From the NCBI GenBank assembly GCA_020832565.1, contig JAFIEI010000034.1, positions 1-40,608 on the forward strand: a DNA stretch of 40,608 bases, in the 5' to 3' direction. Each line of letters opens with the position of its first letter. Position 1 is the first letter of the stretch. A program made the position numbers and the translations under genes. The notes below the pieces were generated by a model. It made no database searches, was not told the origin of the DNA, and saw only the letters and a program-made list of their open reading frames with translations. Shown here one piece after another: positions 1 through 8,763 of this stretch. This DNA comes from Salinarimonas sp. Its GTDB lineage: Bacteria; Pseudomonadota; Alphaproteobacteria; Rhizobiales; Beijerinckiaceae.

Positions 1-6
1 CCCCCC

Positions 7-32
7 GGAACCCATCCCCCTCCACAAATGTT
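7..32 (+). promoter_or_regulatory. Candidate EcfG (general stress response) promoter
   Basis: GGAAC at 7-11 and TGTT at 29-32 are separated by 17 bases. The known alphaproteobacterial EcfG consensus is GGAAC-N16/17-CGTT, so only the first base of the -10 element differs. It lies about 60 bases upstream of a run of four small envelope genes of the type often placed in the general stress regulon. The match is seen; the function is inferred. Confidence 0.5.
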
Positions 33-92
33 GACCCCCGCACCACAGCTGCGGTTAGCTCATAAAAGCCGTGTTGCGTTTGGGGGAGGGTG

Positions 93-662
93 ATGGGTTT
101 GGGTGATCGGGAAGAGGATGAACGGGGGGATGGCACGCGTGATCGCGACCGCGAGCGGCGGCGCTCGCCTGTGGATGACGAGATTGCGGCCTTCATTGAT
201 GATCTGCTCTATGGGCGGGGTCGGGAATTCCTGAAGGCCGCGCGGGGGCATGCAGCGGATTATGCGCATCGGCGCAAGGGGGATGCGGCGCGGTCCGTGG
301 AGGATGTTGCGCGGTCCCTGCGCGATTCCGGGCATGCTTTCGACGACAGGCCGCATATTCGCGATTTCGTCGATGCGGCGGCGCTCGGGCTGGAGAACCT
401 GGCCGATGATATCCGCACCCGCAGTTTTCGCGACATCTATGGCGCGGCGGAGAATTTCGCGCGCGAGCGTCCGGTGCTCGTCGCGGCGGCGGCGGGGGTG
501 GCCGGTTTCATCCTCGCGCGCTGGCTGACGCGTTCGCGCCGTGAGCCTTCGCATGACCGGGCACCTTTCCGGCCGGGTGGCGATGAGAGACCGCGTGGCC
601 ATGACAAACCCCGTGGCGACGATAAACCCCGTGGCGACCAGTGGAGTGCGTATGATGAATGA
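93..662 (+). CDS. Hypothetical membrane-anchored stress/envelope protein
   Basis: About 189 residues. The N-terminus is highly charged (Arg/Asp/Glu rich), the middle is predicted helical, and one hydrophobic segment lies at about residues 128-148, followed by a low-complexity tail with repeated RGDDKPRGD-like units. This is the general architecture of ElaB/YqjD/DUF883-type proteins that tether to the inner membrane by a C-terminal helix, although I cannot assign the family. The start is uncertain: a GGAGG at 85-89 is very close to GTG 90 and ATG 93 and would better suit TTG at 99. It is first in a tight four-gene run; its stop overlaps the start of the next gene. Confidence 0.7.
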   Translation: MGLGDREEDERGDGTRDRDRERRRSPVDDEIAAFIDDLLYGRGREFLKAARGHAADYAHRRKGDAARSVEDVARSLRDSGHAFDDRPHIRDFVDAAALGLENLADDIRTRSFRDIYGAAENFARERPVLVAAAAGVAGFILARWLTRSRREPSHDRAPFRPGGDERPRGHDKPRGDDKPRGDQWSAYDE

Positions 663-1146
663 GCATGATCGGCGCGGGGATGACGGGCGCGACGGTGGTC
701 GCGGTGGTGGCGATCGCGGTGGCGCCGGCCCGCAAGGGCCTGGCCCCGGCGGCGATGATCGCGGGCCGCGCGCGCTCTACCAGCTCATCGCCGACGCCCT
801 GCGCGAGGCCACCGAGCTCGCGAGCAAGGAATTCGCGCTGTTTCGCGCCGAGCTTGCGGAGAACATCCGCCGCCTGATCGCCGGGATCGTGATGCTGATG
901 ATCGCTGCGATCTTCGGCGTCGCCACCATCGTGCTTCTGACCGCCGCCCTCGTCGAATGGATCGCGGTGCTGGTGGGCTCCTCGGCGCTCGCCGCGCTGA
1001 TCGTGGCCGGGGTGACGCTCGTGCTCATGGTGATCTTCGCCCTGATCGCCCGCAACCGCCTCTCGCTGACGACGCTCGAGCCCAGACGCACGCGCGAAAA
1101 CATGTCGCGCGACGGGGATATCTTCTCCGGGAGGAAGCGCAAATGA
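655..1146 (+). CDS. Phage-holin-superfamily-III-like (Holin-X / PF07332-type) membrane protein
   Basis: 163 residues. A Gly/Asp/Arg-rich disordered N-terminus (1-38) is followed by an amphipathic helix (about 40-72) and two transmembrane helices (about 74-100 and 103-132), then a basic cytoplasmic tail. This layout, with ALYQLIADALREATEL before the first helix, is typical of proteins annotated as phage holin family in alphaproteobacteria; they are chromosomal envelope proteins and not evidence of a prophage. GGAG at 643-646 supports ATG 652 or 655. The gene overlaps its upstream neighbour and ends in an ATGA overlap with the next gene, so translation is probably coupled. Confidence 0.75.
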   Translation: MNEHDRRGDDGRDGGRGGGDRGGAGPQGPGPGGDDRGPRALYQLIADALREATELASKEFALFRAELAENIRRLIAGIVMLMIAAIFGVATIVLLTAALVEWIAVLVGSSALAALIVAGVTLVLMVIFALIARNRLSLTTLEPRRTRENMSRDGDIFSGRKRK

Positions 1147-1559
1147 GCCGCCGCATCGAGGAGATCGAGGCGGATGTCGCCCGCTCGCGCGCACGCCTGG
1201 AAAAGACGCTCCAGCGCATCGAGCACAAGCTCTCGGCTTCCGGCATGGTCGACGACGCGCTCGCCTCGCTGCGGCGCACCCGCCACGGCGATGTGGTCGA
1301 CAGGGCAATGGGCGTGTTGCGCGACAATCCGGTGCCGGTGCTCGCCGTGATGGCAGGAATCGGCTGGCTGATCGGGCGGTCGAGGAGTGGGCGCGGATAT
1401 GATGACGAACCGGCATCGAACTCTTCGCGCGCCGGCGCGTTCTCCCCCGGATCACATGCGACGAAGGCGCCGCATCCGCAGCCCGCAGATGTTGAGAAAC
1501 ATGATGCGCCGCCGCGCGATGCCGTCGAACCCGATGTGCCGCCGCAACCACGCAGCTGA
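1143..1559 (+). CDS. DUF3618 domain protein
   Basis: 138 residues. The N-terminal SRRIEEIEADVARSRARLEKT segment (from residue 2) is the characteristic DUF3618 helix (I/L-E-x-D-I-x-x-x-R-x-x-L). A hydrophobic segment at about 63-80 (PVPVLAVMAGIGWLIG) anchors it to the membrane, followed by a Pro/Ser/Asp-rich disordered tail. The start is fixed by the ATGA overlap with the upstream gene and by GGGAGG at 1129-1134. The biochemical role of DUF3618 is unknown; in alphaproteobacteria such proteins occur beside holin-X and DUF883 proteins, as here. Confidence 0.8.
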   Translation: MSRRIEEIEADVARSRARLEKTLQRIEHKLSASGMVDDALASLRRTRHGDVVDRAMGVLRDNPVPVLAVMAGIGWLIGRSRSGRGYDDEPASNSSRAGAFSPGSHATKAPHPQPADVEKHDAPPRDAVEPDVPPQPRS

Positions 1560-1571
1560 TGGAGTATCGGT

Positions 1572-2243
1572 ATGGGCCAGAACAAGGATAACGACGCAGC
1601 CGGCAGGGACGGGATCCCCAACCCGGCCGGAACCTACTCGGCCAACCCGTCGGCGCGGATCCGCGAGACGGCGCGTGGGGCGCGGGCAGCGGCATCGAAG
1701 GCCGCCGCGCGGGCACGCCGCGAGGCGCGCCGTGAGGTCGAGGAAGAACTCGAATCCCTGCGGGCGCAAATCGGCGCCTATGCCGAACACGCCGACGAGG
1801 CCACCCGCGAGGCCGTCGAGGCCGCCCGCCGGCGCGCCGAGGAAGCCTTCCGCGAACTGCGCGAGAGCGCCACGGAAACCTACGAGGACCTGCGCGACAG
1901 CGCCTCCGACACCTATGACGATCTGCGCGAGCGGGCTGAGCACGGCCTGGACGATGCCGGCGAATGGGCCCGCGAGCATTACGAGGATGCCCGCGACTGG
2001 GCGCATGAGCATTACGAGGAAGCCGTCGATGCCGGCCGTCGCGGCTACCACCAGAGCCGGGATTTCGCCCGCAGGCACCCGCTCGCCGTCGGCGCGCTGG
2101 GGCTCGCTGCCGGCCTCGTCCTCGGGGCTCTGCTGCCGCGTCGCGACAGCGACCGGGACGAGCCCCGCCATCCGCCGCGCTGGTATGATCCCGAGCGCTA
2201 CGGGCCCGATCGCGACTGGCGCCGTTCGCGCCGGCGCTGGTAA
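1572..2243 (+). CDS. ElaB/YqjD/DUF883-like amphipathic-helix membrane-anchored protein
   Basis: 223 residues. After a disordered N-terminus, residues about 35-155 form a long, extremely charged Ala/Glu/Arg helix with imperfect 11-residue repeats (for example ETYEDLRDSAS then DTYDDLRERAE, and WAREHYEDARD then WAHEHYEEAVD). A single transmembrane helix follows at about 170-195 (LAVGALGLAAGLVLGALLP), with a short Arg/Asp/Tyr-rich tail. GGAG at 1561-1564, seven bases from ATG, supports the start. It is last in the four-gene run and converges on the histidine kinase gene with only 13 bases between stops. Known relatives bind ribosomes or the membrane in stationary phase; the role here is inferred from architecture only. 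Confidence 0.75.
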   Translation: MGQNKDNDAAGRDGIPNPAGTYSANPSARIRETARGARAAASKAAARARREARREVEEELESLRAQIGAYAEHADEATREAVEAARRRAEEAFRELRESATETYEDLRDSASDTYDDLRERAEHGLDDAGEWAREHYEDARDWAHEHYEEAVDAGRRGYHQSRDFARRHPLAVGALGLAAGLVLGALLPRRDSDRDEPRHPPRWYDPERYGPDRDWRRSRRRW

Positions 2244-2256
2244 CCGGAAACGCGGC

Positions 2257-5200
2257 TCAGGCGGTCTTCCTGTCGCCTGAAGCGCCTGCCTGATCGGCGG
2301 GAACGCCTTCGTCGAGGGCTTCGGCGAAGCGGGCTCGCAGACCTTCGAAGACGCGATCCAGCAGCTGCGCGGTGGCATCGAGCTCATCCATGGACGGGCA
2401 GGAATTCTGCCGCGCGGCCTGCGTCTCGATAGTGCCCAGTCGCTCCACCAGGGGCAGCGCGCCGATATTCGCACTCATCGATTTGAGTGCATGGGCGGCA
2501 CGCGCCGCCTCGGCGGGGTCGGAGCGCCCGGCGGCGTCGCGCAGTTGATCCAGCGCCTGCGGGGCGTGCTCGAAATAGAGGCCGAGGACACGCTGCAGGA
2601 AGGCCGGCCCGCCGCTTTGCGCCATCTGCTGCAACTGCATGACCAGTTCCTCGTCGAGCAACGGAGCGTCCTCTTCGGACGCCTCTTCTTCAGGCGCCTG
2701 CGCCGGTTGTGGCGTGTCGTCCTGCGGAGACGCCGCGTGATGCGTCCCGCATATGAGTTCTTCCCCGCAAGTGAGCGCTTCGACCGGCGACCGCGAATTC
2801 CGCGCCGGGTCCGCTTCGACCGTGACGAAGGAGCCAACCGGTATCGCGTGCCTGGCGGATGGTGCTTCGATCGGCGCAGCGGGCATATCTTGCGCATCGG
2901 GCCCGGCCAGCGCGTTCTCTTGCACGATCGCTTGCGCGGATGCCGGCCCCGCCTCGTTCACAGGGGCGTCTGCGTCCACACTTTTCCCGAGATGGCGGGT
3001 GAGGGTTTCGCCGAGTTGGGCGATGGTGAAGGGCTTGTGCAGCACCCCGTCCATGCCGGCATCCTGCCAGCCGAGCGCATCGGCTCCCACGACATGCGCG
3101 GTGAGCGCCACGACGCGCTTGGGGGGAAGCCCCTTGCGCTGTTCGTCCTGGCGGATGCGGCGCGTGGCCTCGTAACCGTCCATTTCGGGCATGGAGACAT
3201 CCATCAGGATCAGGTCGTAATCGGTCACATGCGTTTGCCGCAGGGCCTGCAGGCCGTCATTGACGAGCTCCGGAACGATCCCGAATCGCGCCAGCGCGGC
3301 CATGGCTACTTCGCGATTGACCGGGCTGTCATCGGCGACGAGCACGCGCGCATTGTCGAATTGCGGCATGTCGGCCCCGTTTGCGGCGGCCGTCGGCACG
3401 TTCGAAACCAGGGGCTCGCCCCGCCAAAGGCGCTCGAGCAGGGTCGTTGCTTCGTTGATGCTCACGGGCAGGCGCATCACGGCATCGGCGAGGTCGCGGC
3501 CCAGTGCGGTTTCGCCGCTTTCGGCGCCGATCGCAGCAAGGGCGATGACCGCTTTCGCGCCCTTCGGGCGGGCACCGCGCGCCACGAGACGCTCGGCCTC
3601 GATCAGCCAGAATCCCGGGATGGAACTCCTGCCGTAGCCGCGATCTTCGGGCGTCTCAACCAGCGCGAAGCCCGACCGCGTCGCGAGCGCCGAGAGCGCC
3701 TGACGGGTGCCCGCCCCGGTTGATCCCAGAATGAGCGGAAGCCGATGCAGCTGTGGGGGAGGGCCCGGCCGATAGGCTGCGCCGACCGGGATCTGCAGGG
3801 GGATGGTGAAGTTGAAGGCCGAGCCCTTGCCGACCTCGCTCGTCGCACCGATTCCTCCGTCCATGGACTCGACCAAGCGCTTGCAGATGGTGAGCCCGAG
3901 GCCGGTCCCGCCATAGCGGCGGGTCGTGCTCTGATCGGCTTGCGAGAAGGCTGAGAAGATCGTGGCGAGTTTGTCCTGCGAGATACCGATCCCGCTATCC
4001 TCGATCGCAATCCGCAGGCGCGAACGCATGGCATCGGCGCAGGCGATACGGATGAGGACATGACCCTTCTCCGTGAATTTGAGCGCATTGCTGGTGAGAT
4101 TCGAGATGATCTGTGTCACGCGCGTAGGGTCGCCGATCACGTAGCGCGGTGTGTCGGGGGCGATCACGGCGGCGAGATCGATGCCGTTTTCCCGGGCGCG
4201 GGCGCCAAACAGGGCGGTGACCGTGTCGGCGATCTCGTGCAGGTCGATCGGCACCCGCTCGAGCTCGAGCTTGCCGGCTTCGACCTTGGCGAAGTCGAGG
4301 ATGTCGTTGATGATGGCGAGGAGCGACTGGCCCGAACGGCTGATCACCTCGGCCTGGCGTCGCTGGCGATCGGGAAGGTCGGATTTGGCGAGGAGTTCCG
4401 CCATGACCAGCATGCCGTTCATCGGTGTGCGGATTTCGTGGCTCATGGTCGCGAGGAAGTCGGATTTTGCCCGGCTTGCTTCCTCGGCCACCTCCTTGGC
4501 CGCCAGGAATTCCCGCGTGCGTGCCGCGACATCCTGTTCGAGCTGGTCGCGCTGACGCGCCAGCCGGGTGTCGCGCTTGCGGATCTCGCCGATCATGGTG
4601 TTGAAGCTCTTGGCGAGGTTGCCGATTTCATCGTCGGTCTCGGCGGCGACATAGGCCTCGTAATCATGGCTGAGCCGGATGCCGGCCATGGTGCGCGACA
4701 GGCTCAGGAGGGGGCGGGTGATGTGGCGCTGCATCTTGATCGAGATCGCCAGACCGACCGCTGCCGCCAGCGCAGCCGCGACGATCGCGACCAGCAGCAC
4801 GTCGGTAATGCGCGCGGCGAGATCGCTGGTGTCGCTGATCAGCGTCAGGCTGCCGACCTCGGCCCCGCCATTCTCGACGGGTACCGTGGTGCGGACGCTG
4901 CGGCTGCGTATCAGCCTTGTCGCGCTCACCCGTTCACCGGGTCGGATCACGACGTCGCGGGCGTCGTTGAGCAGAATCGCCGAGCCGAGCTCCGCCAGTA
5001 TGCGCCCCTCGGAATCGTGTACGGCGGCATAATTCATTTGGGGAACCTGGCTGATGGCCCGGATCACTGAGAGGATCTGACTGCGATCGCCTGCTTCGAC
5101 CGCGTCCGATGCGGCGGCCGCAAAGACATAGGCGGTGGTGTCGAGCTGTTCGTGCTTCTGCTGACCGTAGCGCTCCACCTCGCGCCACAGGCTGATGGCT

Positions 5201-5349
5201 GTCCCGCAGATCAGGGCTATGCCGACAGCCACGAGCACCAGGCGCCCCAGCTTGAAGTTGATGGATTGGTTCTTGTGCACGCCGAATTCCGTGTGTTCGT
5301 GAATGTGCACTATCAGAGATTTCCGTAAGCAAGGAATTAACCGATGCAT
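2257..5349 (-). CDS. Hybrid sensor histidine kinase (HAMP-HisKA-HATPase-REC-HPt)
   Basis: 1030 residues; a full phosphorelay in one chain. Transmembrane helices at about 33-53 and 183-204 bracket a 130-residue periplasmic sensor domain. HAMP follows (about 205-258), a short coiled coil, HisKA with phospho-acceptor His304 in SHEIRTPMNG, HATPase_c with N421, DSGIGI (451-456) and GTGLGL (481-486), a degenerate receiver-like stretch (about 535-645), a true receiver with Asp717 (LILMDVSMPEMDG) and Lys772, a Pro/Glu-rich linker, and a C-terminal HPt domain with His953 (AAHALKSMSANIG). The first 30 residues are uncertain: the ATG at 5349 has no clear ribosome site and GTG codons at residues 14 and 24 are alternatives. 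It is divergent from a response regulator across 56 AT-rich bases, which makes that protein a likely partner. Confidence 0.93.
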   Translation of the reverse strand: MHRLIPCLRKSLIVHIHEHTEFGVHKNQSINFKLGRLVLVAVGIALICGTAISLWREVERYGQQKHEQLDTTAYVFAAAASDAVEAGDRSQILSVIRAISQVPQMNYAAVHDSEGRILAELGSAILLNDARDVVIRPGERVSATRLIRSRSVRTTVPVENGGAEVGSLTLISDTSDLAARITDVLLVAIVAAALAAAVGLAISIKMQRHITRPLLSLSRTMAGIRLSHDYEAYVAAETDDEIGNLAKSFNTMIGEIRKRDTRLARQRDQLEQDVAARTREFLAAKEVAEEASRAKSDFLATMSHEIRTPMNGMLVMAELLAKSDLPDRQRRQAEVISRSGQSLLAIINDILDFAKVEAGKLELERVPIDLHEIADTVTALFGARARENGIDLAAVIAPDTPRYVIGDPTRVTQIISNLTSNALKFTEKGHVLIRIACADAMRSRLRIAIEDSGIGISQDKLATIFSAFSQADQSTTRRYGGTGLGLTICKRLVESMDGGIGATSEVGKGSAFNFTIPLQIPVGAAYRPGPPPQLHRLPLILGSTGAGTRQALSALATRSGFALVETPEDRGYGRSSIPGFWLIEAERLVARGARPKGAKAVIALAAIGAESGETALGRDLADAVMRLPVSINEATTLLERLWRGEPLVSNVPTAAANGADMPQFDNARVLVADDSPVNREVAMAALARFGIVPELVNDGLQALRQTHVTDYDLILMDVSMPEMDGYEATRRIRQDEQRKGLPPKRVVALTAHVVGADALGWQDAGMDGVLHKPFTIAQLGETLTRHLGKSVDADAPVNEAGPASAQAIVQENALAGPDAQDMPAAPIEAPSARHAIPVGSFVTVEADPARNSRSPVEALTCGEELICGTHHAASPQDDTPQPAQAPEEEASEEDAPLLDEELVMQLQQMAQSGGPAFLQRVLGLYFEHAPQALDQLRDAAGRSDPAEAARAAHALKSMSANIGALPLVERLGTIETQAARQNSCPSMDELDATAQLLDRVFEGLRARFAEALDEGVPADQAGASGDRKTA

Positions 5350-5405
5350 TTAAGTTCATAGTCATATTTAAAGTTGTAAATAGCGGTGTCGAAGGGATTC
5401 ATTCA

Positions 5406-6314
5406 ATGCTGCTAGGACGATCCGAACAGGGCTTTATCTACGTCTTCGAGGAGCCCGTCCGCATACTCGCCGTCGATGATGATCCGATCATGCGCGAGAT
5501 GGCGACGGCTCAGCTCTCGCATCCGGGCGGGGAAGTCGTGACGGCGCAGGATGGCCAGGAAGCCTGGGAAGTTCTCGATGGCGATCCGCATTTCGATCTC
5601 GTGCTCAGCGATCTCGAAATGCCGCGAATGACGGGTTTCGGCCTGTGTGCTGCGATCCGCGAAGATATGCGCTTTGCACGGCTCCCGGTCGTCGTATTGA
5701 CGGGGCGTGAGGACATGTTCGCGATCGATCGCGCATACGAGGTCGGGGCGACGTCGTTCGCGACGAAGCCGGTGAACTGGCGCATGCTCGGTTATCAGTT
5801 GCGCTATGTCCTGCGCAACAGCCGCGACAACGAGGCGGCACTCGCCGCGGCACGCCGCGACATGGAACCAGGCGAACCAGACGCTGCGCTGCAGGACCCG
5901 GATCCGGCTCTTTGTCTCCAGGTATTGCTGGCGCAATCCCCCGATCGCATCGCTGCGATCATCGCGCAGAGCAATCTCGACCCGGAGGCCGGTGCGATCC
6001 TGGGGTGTTACGCCGATCTCGTCACGGCTAGCGCCCGGGAGGCCGCACCGGAAGTCGTGGCTGATATCTCATCCGAATCATGCGGGCAAGAGGCGGCGGA
6101 CCCGTGGGGGCAGTCGGAGAAGGAGGCGGCTCCGCTCTTGCACGGCGGCCCTGTCGATACCGAGCGGTCTTGCGGCGGCCCCGTGGCCGGCGATCCCGTG
6201 GCAGCGATGCGCGCGCAGCTCAGGCAGGGCGTTCAGCGCCAGGGCGAACATGCCAACGCGCCGCGCGATCCGATGCGTTCGTTTCGGTTTCTTGCAAATG
6301 GCGGGCGATCATGA
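5406..6314 (+). CDS. Response regulator with unclassified C-terminal extension
   Basis: 302 residues. Residues about 17-137 form a CheY-like receiver with the acidic triplet 24-26, phospho-acceptor Asp69 (LVLSDLEMP), Thr99 and Lys121 (ATKPV), so it should be phosphorylatable. The remaining 165 residues have no DNA-binding or enzymatic domain that I recognise; they are Ala/Glu/Pro rich with a short helical part (about 168-205). It is divergently transcribed from the hybrid kinase and its TGA overlaps an ATG of the next gene, tying kinase, regulator and TadG-like protein into one locus. Output may be by protein contact; this is inference. Confidence 0.88.
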   Translation: MLLGRSEQGFIYVFEEPVRILAVDDDPIMREMATAQLSHPGGEVVTAQDGQEAWEVLDGDPHFDLVLSDLEMPRMTGFGLCAAIREDMRFARLPVVVLTGREDMFAIDRAYEVGATSFATKPVNWRMLGYQLRYVLRNSRDNEAALAAARRDMEPGEPDAALQDPDPALCLQVLLAQSPDRIAAIIAQSNLDPEAGAILGCYADLVTASAREAAPEVVADISSESCGQEAADPWGQSEKEAAPLLHGGPVDTERSCGGPVAGDPVAAMRAQLRQGVQRQGEHANAPRDPMRSFRFLANGGRS

Positions 6315-6328
6315 GGCGAGAGGTGAAG

Positions 6329-7636
6329 ATGACTCAGGCGGGCAAGATCGGTCATGTGTTACGGCGCGGCGACCGCGATACGCACGGTCCCCTCCTGCGA
6401 CGTGTCGCAACGGATACCCGTGGTGGCATGGCCATGCTGTTTTCGCTGGCGCTGATTCCGCTCCTGGGCTGCATCGCACTCGCCGTCGATGTCAGCACCT
6501 GGCATTCGGCACGCACCGAACTGCAGAAGATCGCCGACGGTGCGGCGATCGTCAGTGCCCGGGAATTGCGGATCGGCGCTGCTGCCCCCGAAGTCTTACA
6601 GGAAGCTGCTCGCCTCTATGCACAGGCGGTGATCGATGGCGGCACGAGCTTCGTCGAGAATCCGGAAATTACCGCCGAAATCTCGCAGGAGCGCGATTCG
6701 GTTACGATCGCTGTGGCAAGTACGGTGAGTCCGATCTTCTCGCGCCTGTTCAATACGGGATTGTCCAGCGTCGAAGTGCGGGCGACGGCGCTCCTCGCCG
6801 GGCGCGAGCCGATCTGCATGATCAGCACCGATACGCATACCTCGCACGCAATGGCCCTGTTCGACTATGCCAGGCTCGATGCCGAGGAGTGCGGCATTTA
6901 CGTCAATTCAGGATCATCACAGGCACTGAACCTGGAGGGGTCGGTCAACATGCAGGCGAGCCTGATCTGCGTGCATGGAGGCATTGCCTACAATGGCGGT
7001 TCGGCCACGCCCGGGCCGGTCACGGGCTGCCCGCGTATCGGGAACCCGCTGAGTCATCGTGACAGTGCGATATCATCCCGATCCTCCTGCAGCAGCAATT
7101 CCGAGCCGATGATGGTCAGTGGCAATACAACACTTTTTGAAGGCAAGTACTGCGGCGGCATCACGATTACCAGCTCGGCGACAATCACGTTCAATCCGGG
7201 GACATACGTCATCGGTGGAGGAGGGCTGAACGTCGTCAGTGGCGCCCGGATAACCGCCGAGAATGTCACGTTCGTCTTCGTCAATGGCGCCGGTGCCTAT
7301 TTCGCTCCGGAATCGTCCGTTTCGTTTTCTGCCAGGCGGGAGGGCAATCTGGCGGGAATCCTCTTCATCGAAACCGCATCCGGTGATCCCGCCACGTTCC
7401 GGATAAGCTCCAACAACGCACGCAGGCTGCTCGGTACGATCTACCTGCCGAAATCGAAGCTGTTGGTCGATGCGGATCAGCCCGTTGCCGGCGATTCCGC
7501 CTATACGGTGGTCGTCGCCCGTGAAATCGAGATCGCCAACCGGTCGCGGCTGGTGCTCAACACCGATTACGCCGCGACCGACGTGCCCGTCCCCGACGGG
7601 GTGGGGCCGTCTTCGGAGATCATGCTCTCCCAATAA
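6329..7636 (+). CDS. TadG-like pilus-associated protein with beta-rich passenger
   Basis: 435 residues. The N-terminus has a TadE/TadG-type hydrophobic segment (about 33-53, GGMAMLFSLALIPLLG) followed by the typical DVSTWHSARTELQKIADGAA. The rest (about 180-420) is Gly/Ser/Thr/Asn rich with short beta-strand periodicity, resembling a beta-helix or surface adhesin region, with several cysteines (for example CSSN, KYCGG). It should be inserted in the inner membrane with the bulk in the periplasm. GAGAGG at 6318-6323 supports ATG 6329; ATG 6311, which would give an ATGA overlap with the regulator, is the alternative. No tadA/B/C/Z or flp genes lie nearby, so it is an orphan here. Base composition is less GC-rich than its neighbours. 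Confidence 0.8.
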   Translation: MTQAGKIGHVLRRGDRDTHGPLLRRVATDTRGGMAMLFSLALIPLLGCIALAVDVSTWHSARTELQKIADGAAIVSARELRIGAAAPEVLQEAARLYAQAVIDGGTSFVENPEITAEISQERDSVTIAVASTVSPIFSRLFNTGLSSVEVRATALLAGREPICMISTDTHTSHAMALFDYARLDAEECGIYVNSGSSQALNLEGSVNMQASLICVHGGIAYNGGSATPGPVTGCPRIGNPLSHRDSAISSRSSCSSNSEPMMVSGNTTLFEGKYCGGITITSSATITFNPGTYVIGGGGLNVVSGARITAENVTFVFVNGAGAYFAPESSVSFSARREGNLAGILFIETASGDPATFRISSNNARRLLGTIYLPKSKLLVDADQPVAGDSAYTVVVAREIEIANRSRLVLNTDYAATDVPVPDGVGPSSEIMLSQ

Positions 7637-7647
7637 GCGCCGTCTTT

Positions 7648-7670
7648 GCCGGCGGGCCCGGCCCGCCGGC
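7648..7670. terminator. Bidirectional hairpin between convergent genes
   Basis: A perfect 10-bp stem (7648-7657 with 7661-7670) and a 3-base loop sit between the stop codons of the TadG-like gene and the DapA-like gene. Neither side has a T tract, so it may be a Rho-assisted or transcript-end stabilising hairpin, not a canonical intrinsic terminator. Confidence 0.45.
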
Positions 7671-7693
7671 GCGATGGGTCGAGGCTGCGAGGT

Positions 7694-8629
7694 TCAGCCC
7701 ACCAGCTTGCCGGCACGCGGATCATGCTTTGCCAGCCGCGCGAGCAGGTAATCCACCTCCGCACGCGCCTTGGCCGAGATTGCGCCGCCCGGCTTGCGCT
7801 GGGCCTGCGAGGCAATGATGCCGCGCCGCTGCAGCACATATTTGCGCACGGCGAGACCGACGCCCTGCTGCTGCTCGTAGCGGATCATCGGCAGATGCGC
7901 ATCGAACAGGTCATGCGCCTCGTCGCGCTTGCCTTCCTGCGAAAGCCTGACGACATCGACCAGCATGTCGGGGAAAGCGTAGCCGGTCATGGCACCGTCG
8001 GCGCCGCGCTCGCATTCGAAATCGAGGAACAGCCCGCCATTGCCGCACAGGATCGAGATATGGCGCATGGAGCCGTCATTCTCAAAACCGCGCAGCGTCG
8101 AGATCTTCTCGAGCCCCGGCCAGTCCTCGTGCTTGAGCATCACGGCGGAAGGGTTGTCCTGCACGATCCGCCGGATCACGCCGGGCGTCATCACCACGCC
8201 GATGGCGAGGGGGAAATCCTGGATGACGAAGGGGATGTCCGTGCCGATCGCCTCGATCGCCTGGGCATAGTAATTGACGATCTGGTCGTCGGTCTTCAGC
8301 GACGAGGGCGGCGCGATCATCACGCCGGCGGCCCCCGCATCCATGACGGAGCGTGAAAGTGTGCGCATGGCGGCGAAGCCGGGCGCGGAGACGCCTATCA
8401 CCACCGGCGTGTTTCCTGCGCGCTTGATGATGCGCGAGGCGATGGCGCGGGCCTCTTCGCCGTCGAGCTTGGGGGCTTCGCCCATCATTCCGAGCGCAGT
8501 GATACCGGTGCATCCCGCTTCGAGGAAGAAATCCGTCATTCGGTCGATGGAGGCGTCGTCGACGCGGCCATCATCATGGAAGGGTGTCGGTGCGATGACG
8601 TAGACACCCTTTGCATTGGCATCGAGCAT
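7694..8629 (-). CDS. DapA/NAL-superfamily class I lyase or dehydratase, non-canonical active site
   Basis: 311 residues, a complete (beta/alpha)8 barrel of the dihydrodipicolinate synthase / N-acetylneuraminate lyase superfamily. The Schiff-base lysine is Lys166 in AVMLKHEDW and the GxxGE loop is present (GMMGE, 47-51). Two canonical DapA catalytic residues are changed: the Thr-Thr of GTTGE is Met48-Met49, and the Tyr of the YNxP motif is Gln137 (IQDFP). It is therefore unlikely to be the true DapA; a 2-keto acid aldolase or keto-deoxy sugar acid dehydratase is more plausible. GAGGA seven bases before ATG 8629 fixes the start, rejecting an upstream GTG. It stands alone between a convergent gene and a small unknown gene. 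Confidence 0.85.
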   Translation of the reverse strand: MLDANAKGVYVIAPTPFHDDGRVDDASIDRMTDFFLEAGCTGITALGMMGEAPKLDGEEARAIASRIIKRAGNTPVVIGVSAPGFAAMRTLSRSVMDAGAAGVMIAPPSSLKTDDQIVNYYAQAIEAIGTDIPFVIQDFPLAIGVVMTPGVIRRIVQDNPSAVMLKHEDWPGLEKISTLRGFENDGSMRHISILCGNGGLFLDFECERGADGAMTGYAFPDMLVDVVRLSQEGKRDEAHDLFDAHLPMIRYEQQQGVGLAVRKYVLQRRGIIASQAQRKPGGAISAKARAEVDYLLARLAKHDPRAGKLVG

Positions 8630-8763
8630 GATCTGATCCTCAGTCACATATACATGCGGCTTCCGGCGGAGCCGACCGCTTTCGTCCTTGGTAAGCCTTG
8701 GCGCCCTGCCGAGGCAACCATTGCCCCTCCCAACATCGTCTGCGCGAAACGGCGCCTGTCGGC

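Noticed and set aside
655-1146. Prophage suggested by a holin-like gene
   Set aside because: No endolysin, structural, integrase or att-like sequences; Holin-X proteins are common chromosomal envelope proteins.
508-1716. Long minus-strand reading frame opposite the envelope cassette
   Set aside because: Pro/Arg/His-rich composition typical of an antisense frame in GC-rich DNA; the plus-strand frames carry recognisable domains and ribosome sites.
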